Shown piece by piece: positions 1 to 5,640 of a stretch of DNA of 7,184 nucleotides. The stretch comes from Chitinivibrionales bacterium (GTDB lineage: Bacteria > Fibrobacterota > Chitinivibrionia > Chitinivibrionales > JANQEN01). Position 1 is the stretch's first letter. Each line of letters opens with the position of its first letter. The DNA is taken from contig JAUVGS010000102.1 in the NCBI GenBank assembly GCA_030593665.1, positions 1 to 7,184 of the forward strand, in the 5' to 3' direction. The notes beneath the pieces are model-generated. The model was given only the letters and a program-made list of their open reading frames with translations. It did not search any database and was not told the origin of the DNA. Both the position numbers and the translations under genes were made by a program.

Positions 1-527
1 GTTTTGCCTACACCCTTATTCCGGCACGCGCAGTAGTGCGGGAACCTTCATATAAATACCGTTCAATTGTTATAAATGTCGGGAGAAAACAGGGCGTGTC
101 GGTATATATGCCGGTTGTCAACAAAGGCGGGGTGGTAGGAAAAATTATACAGGTGTTTCACGGGATCAGCCTGGTCCAACTGCTGAGGGATCCGGCAGAA
201 CGTATCAGTGTCATGATAAAAAAGAATAATGAGGTAGGAATCCTTGAAACGGTTGACAGCAAGAAATTTTTCGTTGAGTACCGGAAACATGCCGAGGTCA
301 GTGCAGGAGATACCGTTATCACTTCCGGTCTCGGCGGTATCTACCCCAAGGGTATCAATGTCGGTATTGTCAAAGAAATAAAAGATAAGAATGACCCGTT
401 GTTTAAAGATGTTATTATAGAGCCCGGTGTTGATTTCAGACACCTTGAGGAAGTATTTGTCATGCAGCTGGACCCGCGCTGGTCTGCATTTCGTTCGGAA
501 CTTGATTCGATAGAGTTTAGTCAATGA
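1..527 (+). CDS. mreC: Rod shape-determining protein MreC (5'-truncated, C-terminal part)
   Basis: The reading frame is open from the first complete codon (position 3) to the TGA at 525-527, with no stop upstream, so the gene enters from outside the window. About 174 residues are present. The missing part should hold the N-terminal membrane anchor and coiled coil. What remains is the periplasmic beta-rich domain of MreC: an IPARAVV segment at the beginning, then GRKQGVSVYMPVV, GGVVGKI, a GDTVITSGLGGIYPKGI stretch late in the domain, and a closing EEVFVM strand. In the family, MreC is an inner-membrane protein that forms a periplasmic scaffold and activates the PBP2-RodA synthase. Its stop overlaps the mreD start (ATGA), implying translational coupling. 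A GTG at 36 could be mistaken for a start, but the family similarity extends upstream of it. Identity is very likely. Confidence 0.93.
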   Translation, partial: FAYTLIPARAVVREPSYKYRSIVINVGRKQGVSVYMPVVNKGGVVGKIIQVFHGISLVQLLRDPAERISVMIKKNNEVGILETVDSKKFFVEYRKHAEVSAGDTVITSGLGGIYPKGINVGIVKEIKDKNDPLFKDVIIEPGVDFRHLEEVFVMQLDPRWSAFRSELDSIEFSQ

Positions 528-1021
528 TTGAAACACCACTGAAATGGTTGGTTGCGGTTGTTGTCTGTTTGGTTTTACAGTCAACGCTTGTTCCTGCGAT
601 TGCCATTTTCGGCGTACAGCCGGACCTCCTGATCGTCGTCTTTTTTTTCCTGTGCCTTAGGCATGGCGTTCTGCCGGGTATTTATATCGGTTTTTTCCTC
701 GGTATCAGTCTGGACCTTTATTCACCGGCGTTATTAGGGCAGAATGCATTGGCGAAAACGGTCATTGGATTTTTTATGGGCCTGTTCAATGAACGGGTTA
801 TGCGAACGGATCCCATATTAAAAATTATCATTCTTGCCGTGAGCTTTATCATTCATGACACCATATTTGCCGGAGCGGAATTATTGAAACACGGAACGTC
901 ATTAGTGCAGATATTCCCCGAGCTGTTTATGTGCACGCTTCCCCGTACCGTATATTCCATAGTGATAGTATTTCTTGTACACTTCTGGAACAGTTCTATT
1001 CAACCGAATTTGAGACGATAA
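524..1021 (+). CDS. mreD: Rod shape-determining protein MreD
   Basis: This is a small, very hydrophobic integral membrane protein of 165 residues, the usual size for MreD. About five membrane segments can be seen, near residues 8-30, 33-66 (probably two helices), 77-90, 99-121 and 143-156. Typical MreD features are the QSTLVP end of the first helix, the QPDLLIV entry to the second, and a GISLDLYSP loop. The protein ends in a short basic tail (NLRR). The start ATG overlaps the mreC stop and has no clear Shine-Dalgarno sequence, so it probably depends on coupling to mreC translation. MreD is an inner-membrane partner of MreC and of the elongation peptidoglycan synthase; its exact biochemical role is not well defined. 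The call rests on hydropathy, motifs and position between mreC and the PBP2 gene. Confidence 0.93.
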   Translation: MIETPLKWLVAVVVCLVLQSTLVPAIAIFGVQPDLLIVVFFFLCLRHGVLPGIYIGFFLGISLDLYSPALLGQNALAKTVIGFFMGLFNERVMRTDPILKIIILAVSFIIHDTIFAGAELLKHGTSLVQIFPELFMCTLPRTVYSIVIVFLVHFWNSSIQPNLRR

Positions 1022-1031
1022 GGCAGAGACC

Positions 1032-2912
1032 ATGCCGAAAAGTGCACAGCAGCAGGATGAACTTCACGACCGAACACAGAAAAGCCTCTGGCTGAGCGGT
1101 ATTGTCACCTTCTTTTTTCTAATACTCTTTATCCGTATTTTTTACCTTCAGGTTATTCAGGCTGAGACAAACATCCGGTTGTCAAAAGAAAATCAGATGC
1201 AGCTGAAAACGCTTAAAGCGCCCCGCGGTATGCTGTATGACCGAAATGGTGAAGTACTGGCGAGGAACCGTCCCTCCTACTCACTCGGTATTCTGCCATA
1301 CACGATGAAAAAGGAGGTCGATGTTGTTGCGAACCTGTTAAAAATTCGCGATAAGGACAGCCTGCCTATTTTTGACAGTCTGGTGTTGGCGAAGCGTATT
1401 AAGAAGGCGATGTATCGGCGGTTTGATGTAACGCGCCTGAAAGAGGATATCTCGATAGATATTGTGAGTATTATTGAAGAGCACTCTATGGAACTTCCCG
1501 GTATTCTGGTCCAGACCGAGGCCAGACGGGAGTATCCGCTTGGGCCGGTATCATTTCATGTTTTGGGGTATATGAGTGAAATCCCCGAGGCGATTTTTGA
1601 CTCTTTGAAGGAATTGGGCTACCGTTATGGTGACAATATCGGCCAGGCAGGCATTGAAAAACAGTATGAATCTATTATCCATGGTAAAGATGGCCTTGAG
1701 TATATCGAGGTAAACGCCTATGGGAGAAGTCTGGGGCCGATAGCGCATATGCCGCGTATTGACCCTCTGCCGGGCAACAGCATGTATCTCACTATTGATG
1801 CCCGCTTGCAAAGGGTGGCACAGGAAGCGTTCCCGGATACCTGTAAAGGGGCGGTGGTGGCAATTAATCCGCAGAATGGAGAAGTGCTGGCTATGTACAG
1901 TAATCCATCAGTGGATCCGAACATTTTTTCTTTAGCAGCCACCCTGCGATCGAAATCGTGGGCGCAGGCGGCCCGTGATCCCAATTTGCCGCTTAATAAC
2001 CGGGCGACAAACGGCACCTATCCGCCGGGATCGACTTTTAAAGTCGTCAGTGCACTTGCCGGTATGGGGTGCGGCAAGATTAATCCCAAAGCATTTATGC
2101 CTCGTTCGTGTACCGGGGCCTATCGAATCGGTAACCGGGTTGCACACTGCTGGAATTTAAAGGGACATGGACGCCTGAAGATACGGGAGGCGTTGAAAGT
2201 TTCCTGTAATATCTATTTCTACCAGCTCGGTTTAAAGGTTGGTGACAGGATAATCAATTACTATGCTGAGAATCTCGGTCTCGGGCAAATAACGGGGATT
2301 GACCTTCCGAACGAGCGGAAGGGCTGGTTGTCGGGTGAGGAGGCGTACAATATCCGGTTTGCAAAGCGCGGCTGGAAATGGACCAAAGGCCTTGTCCTTG
2401 ATCTCGCCATCGGCCAGACGCAGTTGGTTACACCGCTACAACTTGCATTAATGTGCGGGGGATTGGGTAATGGCGATGTTATCTATACCCCTTTTCTTTT
2501 AAAAGAGGAGCGCAGTTATGATGGTATTGTAATCAGGCAACTGGAAAAACATGTTCGGTATTCTCTTAATATTGACGCTGATTTGAAAAAGACTCTGCAT
2601 GAGGCAATGGAGGATGTCATTGTTGCTGCCGGTGGTACCGGCCGCAGGGCGCGGGTTCTAGGCATGCGGGTAGGCGGTAAAAGCGGCAGTGCAGAAAATC
2701 CGCATGGGGAAAAAACCCATGGGTTGTTTATTGCCTGCGCACCTATTGACAATCCGGTTATTTCTGTTGCTGCCGTAGTGGAAAATGCGGGACATGGCGG
2801 TAGAGTGGCTGCGCCGATAGTTGGCAGCATCCTGCGTTACTTTTTTGCTGAAACAGAAGAGGGACGGCGACTCGTGGAAGAATATTCACAAAAAGATCCT
2901 ACAAAAGGATAA
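1032..2912 (+). CDS. mrdA: Penicillin-binding protein 2, class B transpeptidase (MrdA)
   Basis: This 626-residue protein, close to the usual PBP2 length, cross-links peptidoglycan during side-wall elongation. A short cytoplasmic N-terminus is followed by one membrane anchor (about residues 19-41). The PBP dimerisation domain then begins with the RGMLYDRNGEVLARN motif and includes RREYPLGPVSFHVLGY and GQAGIEKQYE. The C-terminal transpeptidase domain shows all three catalytic motifs: S334-T-F-K337 (nucleophile serine, in YPPGSTFK), S391-C-N393, and K550-S-G552. KSG in place of KTG also occurs in PBP2-type enzymes such as that of E. coli, so it is not a defect. AAGG at 1020-1023 lies 8 nt before the ATG. 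It sits 10 bp after mreD and its TAA shares a base with the first rodA ATG. PBP2 and RodA act as one enzyme pair, which the gene order reflects. Confidence 0.96.
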   Translation: MPKSAQQQDELHDRTQKSLWLSGIVTFFFLILFIRIFYLQVIQAETNIRLSKENQMQLKTLKAPRGMLYDRNGEVLARNRPSYSLGILPYTMKKEVDVVANLLKIRDKDSLPIFDSLVLAKRIKKAMYRRFDVTRLKEDISIDIVSIIEEHSMELPGILVQTEARREYPLGPVSFHVLGYMSEIPEAIFDSLKELGYRYGDNIGQAGIEKQYESIIHGKDGLEYIEVNAYGRSLGPIAHMPRIDPLPGNSMYLTIDARLQRVAQEAFPDTCKGAVVAINPQNGEVLAMYSNPSVDPNIFSLAATLRSKSWAQAARDPNLPLNNRATNGTYPPGSTFKVVSALAGMGCGKINPKAFMPRSCTGAYRIGNRVAHCWNLKGHGRLKIREALKVSCNIYFYQLGLKVGDRIINYYAENLGLGQITGIDLPNERKGWLSGEEAYNIRFAKRGWKWTKGLVLDLAIGQTQLVTPLQLALMCGGLGNGDVIYTPFLLKEERSYDGIVIRQLEKHVRYSLNIDADLKKTLHEAMEDVIVAAGGTGRRARVLGMRVGGKSGSAENPHGEKTHGLFIACAPIDNPVISVAAVVENAGHGGRVAAPIVGSILRYFFAETEEGRRLVEEYSQKDPTKG

Positions 2913-2917
2913 TGCAG
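2905..2917 (+). promoter_or_regulatory. Ribosome-binding site deciding the rodA start
   Basis: AAGGA at 2905-2909 lies inside the last codons of mrdA. It is 2 nt from the ATG at 2912, which is too close for efficient initiation, but 8 nt from the in-frame ATG at 2918. This favours 2918 as the main start. The TAATG overlap at 2910-2914 would still allow termination-reinitiation from 2912. Confidence 0.6.
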
Positions 2918-4195
2918 ATGTATGGCTTAGGTGATAAAAGACAGTTTGATTTCTCGCTCTTTTTTGCTCTACTACTTCTGTGGATTGCGGGGATTTTTCT
3001 CGTATACAGTGCGACCTATGTTCATACCGACGGCCCCCTGGCAGGAATTTTTAAGAGCCAGATTGTCTGGGTTATTATGGGTGTTGTTATCATTCTTGCC
3101 ATTGTCTCTATCCCTGCACGATTCTATTACTCAATGTCCTATGTCCTCTATGGTATATCGCTTCTTTTACTTGTTTTGGTCCTGTTTACCGGTTCGTCTG
3201 TAAAGGGTGCCGGACGGTGGATTGTTATCAGTGGTATTCGTCTGCAGCCATCGGAATTCGCAAAGATAGGATTGCTCTTTGCATTAGCACATTATCTCTC
3301 GAAAAAGACTATTTCACTGATGCGTGTCGGGTCATTTATTATGCCCGTAATAGTAATACTTATTCCATTTTTACTGGTACTGCGGCAACCTGACCTGGGA
3401 ACTGCACTCGTATTCTGTGTGATGTCATTTCCCATGTTTTACTGGGCAGGTATGAGCCTGTTGGAGATATTTTTTGTTGCTTCACCGGGGGTTTCTATTA
3501 TTTTCTCGGCAATACCACTTATTCTGGCATATGGAACAACACAACCGCTTGGTGTCGGCAGTGCAATTCCATGGGGCATTTTCTTCGTGATCCTTTGCGC
3601 CGCACTTTATTTCATTCGTCCGCCTATGATCATTCTGGTTGTGGTCATTGTTGCAAACCTTTTTGCCGCTACCAGTACAACCGTGTTGTGGAATTCCGTT
3701 CTTAAAGATTATCAGAAGGGACGTATTATCAGTTTTATCAATCCACAGGCAGATCCTTACGGCGCCGGCTATCAGGTGATCCAATCGAAGGTTGCAATCG
3801 GTTCAGGCCATATTTTTGGTAAAGGCTACCTGGAAGGGACCCAGACCCGGCTCTCCTATCTTCCCGAACAGCATACCGATTTTATCTTTTCTGTATTGGG
3901 TGAACAATTCGGACTGGTCGGGTCTACTATTATTCTGCTGCTTTTCCTGTTCGTGATTATTCGGGGATTAGCTACAACCTATACCATACGGAACCGGTTT
4001 ACCAATCTGGTAATCGTCGGCTCCTCGTCAATTATCGGTTTCCATGTCTTTGTAAATATTTCGATTGCAATCGGGATTATGCCGGTAACAGGCCTGCCCC
4101 TTCCATTCCTCAGTTATGGCGGTTCGTTTACGCTTACCGTTGCAATACTCATGGGGCTTATTCTAAATGCAAAGGTGAGTGATCAGGATTTCTGA
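2918..4195 (+). CDS. rodA: SEDS peptidoglycan glycosyltransferase RodA
   Basis: A polytopic inner-membrane protein that polymerises lipid II into glycan strands in partnership with PBP2. SEDS signatures appear in order (numbered from the ATG at 2912): GAGRW (99-103), QPSE (112-115), RQPDLGTA (from 158), DPYGAGYQVIQSKVAIGSG, then PEQHTDFIF with the conserved aspartate at 323 that corresponds to the essential Asp of characterised RodA, and a C-terminal LPLPFLSYGGS. There are two in-frame starts. ATG 2912 overlaps the mrdA stop (TAATG) but lies only 2 nt after AAGGA (2905-2909). ATG 2918 has an ideal 8-nt spacing, so I prefer it, giving 425 residues. The protein is longer than E. coli RodA (370). 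The extra length lies mainly between residues 178 and 268, which hold about two additional hydrophobic helices. It ends the operon; no clear hairpin terminator follows. Confidence 0.94.
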   Translation: MYGLGDKRQFDFSLFFALLLLWIAGIFLVYSATYVHTDGPLAGIFKSQIVWVIMGVVIILAIVSIPARFYYSMSYVLYGISLLLLVLVLFTGSSVKGAGRWIVISGIRLQPSEFAKIGLLFALAHYLSKKTISLMRVGSFIMPVIVILIPFLLVLRQPDLGTALVFCVMSFPMFYWAGMSLLEIFFVASPGVSIIFSAIPLILAYGTTQPLGVGSAIPWGIFFVILCAALYFIRPPMIILVVVIVANLFAATSTTVLWNSVLKDYQKGRIISFINPQADPYGAGYQVIQSKVAIGSGHIFGKGYLEGTQTRLSYLPEQHTDFIFSVLGEQFGLVGSTIILLLFLFVIIRGLATTYTIRNRFTNLVIVGSSSIIGFHVFVNISIAIGIMPVTGLPLPFLSYGGSFTLTVAILMGLILNAKVSDQDF

Positions 4196-4250
4196 TACGG
4201 ATAATCGTACTCCGGATCATATTTTTCATGATAATCAATGTGACTTAAGA

Positions 4251-4358
4251 AGATTACGATTAAGATTACGATTAAGATTACGATTAAGATTAGGATTAAG
4301 ATTAGGATTAAGATTACGATTAAGATTAGGATTAAGAAAAAGATTTAGAAAAAGATTA
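4251..4358 (+). repeat. 12-bp tandem repeat array, AGATTA[C/G]GATTA
   Basis: Seven consecutive 12-bp units run from 4251 to 4334 and differ only at unit position 7, which reads C, C, C, G, G, C, G. Two decayed units follow (4335-4346 and 4347-4358), in which AGAAAA replaces the first hexamer. The array can also be seen as a 6-bp period, NGATTA, with N alternating A and C/G. It sits in the gap between rodA and lgt, starting 55 bp after the rodA stop. A 12-bp period is an exact number of codons, so reading through it gives an artificial Leu-Arg/Leu-Gly repeat; I do not regard that as a protein. Function is unknown. Confidence 0.93.
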
Positions 4359-4370
4359 AGATAGAGACAT

Positions 4371-4399
4371 TTGAAAAGAGGTTTATAAAAGTATATATT
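4371..4399 (+). promoter_or_regulatory. Putative sigma70-type promoter for lgt
   Basis: TTGAAA (4371-4376) and TATATT (4394-4399) are separated by 17 bp, and each matches the consensus at five of six positions. The expected transcription start is near 4406, giving a leader of about 60 nt before the lgt ATG. The site lies just after the tandem array, in the A/T-rich part of the gap, which suggests that lgt is transcribed independently of the mre/mrd operon. Confidence 0.5.
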
Positions 4400-4429
4400 A
4401 TAGAGCCAAAATGTTTGAGGCGAGAGCTA

Positions 4430-4455
4430 TTTTTTTAATCAGCTAATTAAAAAAA
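4430..4455 (+). repeat. Perfect all-A/T inverted repeat next to the lgt RBS
   Basis: TTTTTTTAAT (4430-4439) and ATTAAAAAAA (4446-4455) are perfect reverse complements separated by the 6-nt loop CAGCTA. In RNA this would form a weak 10-bp A-U stem whose 3' arm touches the AAGGA of the lgt Shine-Dalgarno sequence (4454-4458). Its T-run lies before the loop, so it is not a classical + strand terminator. Read on the minus strand it has the same shape. It could modulate lgt translation or simply reflect A/T richness. Confidence 0.45.
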
Positions 4456-4466
4456 GGATTTATTTC

Positions 4467-5312
4467 ATGCATCCAGTGGTTTTTCAATTTGGAAAAGTAG
4501 TTATTCATTCATACGGACTGATGCTTGCGTTATCATTTTTGATGGGGATCTGGTTTTCCGGTTGGCGGGCAAAAAGGAACGGTCTTGATCCGACCGTTGT
4601 ATCTGATATCGGATTCTGGATAATTCTTTCTGCAATTCTCGGATCACGATTATACTATGTGATTCTTCATTTTGGGGAGTTTAAGGGTGATTTACTTGGT
4701 ATTTTCAACCCATTTCATGGCGACACTCTCGGTATCGGCGGGCTTGTCATGTATGGCGGGCTTATTGGTGCGATATTGGCAGGAGTCGCTTTCTTTAAAA
4801 TACACAAACTGCCGTTTCTTCCCTATGCTGATGCGTGTGCACCGGCCTTCGGAATTGGTATTTTTCTCACCCGTATCGGCTGTTTCCTTAATGGGTGCTG
4901 CTATGGAAAGCCTACTGAAGCATGGCATGGTGTCCATTTCCCGGCAGTGTCTCCGGCAGGAAGTTATATGGTTCATCAGCATGCCTCAAAATTGATTGCC
5001 TCGCAGCTTTTTCTTTCCGTAGGCGGTTTGCTGATAGCGCTTATTGTTCTTGCTGTTGCAACAAGAAAAATATTTACCGGCTTTCAGTTTTATTTAACCG
5101 TGGTACTGTATTCAGTTCTGCGTTTTCTGGTAGATTTCACCCGGTACTACGGCGAAGATGAAAAAATTGCCTCCCTGAGCCATAATCAGATTGTGTGTAT
5201 CGTTATCTTTGTTGTTTTTATGGGTTTAATAGTTAAGAATATTATCTTTGAGCCGGAAAAAGATGATAACGATGGCTTTGATTTAGAGCGGCCCGCTGAA
5301 GAGGTACAATAG
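4467..5312 (+). CDS. lgt: Phosphatidylglycerol--prolipoprotein diacylglyceryl transferase (Lgt)
   Basis: Lgt transfers diacylglycerol from phosphatidylglycerol to the lipobox cysteine of prolipoproteins, the first step of lipoprotein maturation in the inner membrane. The 281-residue protein has the family length and about seven hydrophobic segments. It opens with MHPVVFQFGKVVIHSYGLML, the usual Lgt N-terminus. The Lgt signature appears as R136-IGCFLNGCCYG, with the catalytic-site arginine and Asn142. A late RFLVDFTR (219-226) supplies the second conserved arginine region. The GGLVMYGGLIGA loop carries Tyr96 where E. coli has a histidine (His103); Tyr here is, from memory, usual in the CFLNGCCYG subgroup. 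The C-terminus is acidic (EPEKDDNDGFDLERPAEE). AAGGA at 4454-4458 lies 8 nt before the ATG. The gene appears to be monocistronic, with its own promoter and non-coding gaps on both sides. Confidence 0.96.
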   Translation: MHPVVFQFGKVVIHSYGLMLALSFLMGIWFSGWRAKRNGLDPTVVSDIGFWIILSAILGSRLYYVILHFGEFKGDLLGIFNPFHGDTLGIGGLVMYGGLIGAILAGVAFFKIHKLPFLPYADACAPAFGIGIFLTRIGCFLNGCCYGKPTEAWHGVHFPAVSPAGSYMVHQHASKLIASQLFLSVGGLLIALIVLAVATRKIFTGFQFYLTVVLYSVLRFLVDFTRYYGEDEKIASLSHNQIVCIVIFVVFMGLIVKNIIFEPEKDDNDGFDLERPAEEVQ

Positions 5313-5588
5313 TTTTTTTGTATAACACGATTTGTCCCTGTGGACTGAATATGAGAGCCCCTGGATAACATTGAGTAGAATCGGAAAGGTCATTTTCATT
5401 CCCCTTCCGCTTAACTCACTGTAAGTAACAGGCTGAAATATTTCGATATACTCCCGCTCAAATTCTATTATCAAATAATCGTTATATTCTATAATCTGCA
5501 CTGTATTTGCTATTTCGGTTGAAAAACATACCGGTTTTGTTGTACAATAAAAGAGAACTGCTATGTCCATTTGTCGCAGAGGACACAT
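5283..5588 (-). CDS. Possible small antisense ORF of unknown function
   Basis: An open frame on the minus strand fills most of the gap between lgt and the TPR gene. From the ATG at 5588 it encodes 101 residues; a second ATG at 5570 would give 95. The middle reads like real protein, mixed acidic and aromatic (IEYNDYLIIEFEREYIEIF, then QPVTYSELSGRGMKMTF), with no low-complexity sequence, which is why I list it. An AGG lies 6 nt before the 5588 ATG, a modest ribosome-binding site. Against it: I find no promoter on the minus strand, the promoter of the downstream gene lies inside its 5' part, and it overlaps the last 30 bp of lgt tail-to-tail. I recognise no family. It may be a genuine small gene, a decayed remnant or chance. 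Confidence 0.28.
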   Translation of the reverse strand: MCPLRQMDIAVLFYCTTKPVCFSTEIANTVQIIEYNDYLIIEFEREYIEIFQPVTYSELSGRGMKMTFPILLNVIQGLSYSVHRDKSCYTKKLLYLFSGPL

Positions 5589-5640
5589 CCTGAACCTGCA
5601 TTGTTTGACATGTTTGATTAATGTTAACAGAATTTTAATT
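5313..5640. other. 328-bp gap between lgt and the TPR-protein gene
   Basis: There is no convincing + strand gene here. No GC-rich hairpin with a T-run follows lgt; the TTTTTTT at 5313-5319 has no stem before it. A GTCC/GGAC pair at 5334-5345 has only a 4-bp stem. The 3' part holds a promoter-like pair (5519-5548), a perfect TTGACA (5605-5610) without a good -10 at the right distance, and an 8-bp palindrome TGTTAACA (5622-5629) just before the TPR start. The minus strand is open across most of the gap, as described for the small ORF. Confidence 0.6.
5519..5548 (+). promoter_or_regulatory. Putative sigma70-type promoter for the TPR-protein gene
   Basis: TTGAAA (5519-5524) and TACAAT (5543-5548) are 18 bp apart, with five of six consensus bases in each. 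Transcription would begin near 5555. That leaves a leader of about 86 nt before the ATG at 5641, but only a few nucleotides before the alternative in-frame ATG at 5563. This supports 5641 as the start. Confidence 0.5.

Noticed and set aside
2679..2687. KSG instead of KTG in PBP2 as a possible loss of function
   Set aside because: KSG is known in PBP2-type transpeptidases, and the SxxK and SxN motifs are intact.
2703..2721. CATGGG/CCCATG inverted repeat with an A-rich loop, hairpin-like
   Set aside because: It lies inside the mrdA coding region, in the conserved stretch after KSG, and has no T-run. It is explained by the codons.
4216..4232. ATCAT/ATGAT stem with a T-rich loop as a rodA terminator
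   Set aside because: The stem is only 5 bp, A/T-rich, and is not followed by a T-run.
4251..4358. CRISPR array
   Set aside because: Units are 12 bp and contiguous with no unique spacers, and no cas gene is present.
4179..4364. A 61-codon + strand ORF giving a Leu-Arg repeat peptide
   Set aside because: It is only the translation of the 12-bp tandem array, whose period is a multiple of three. It starts inside rodA and has no independent support.
5605..5633. Perfect TTGACA close to the TPR start as its promoter
   Set aside because: At 17 bp the -10 would be CAGAAT (four of six) and the transcript would be essentially leaderless. The pair at 5519-5548 is better.
5563..5640. Upstream in-frame ATG for the TPR gene, with AAGAGA 6 nt before it
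   Set aside because: The added 26 residues are cysteine- and histidine-containing and hide a good signal peptide, and the likely transcription start falls only about 8 nt upstream.
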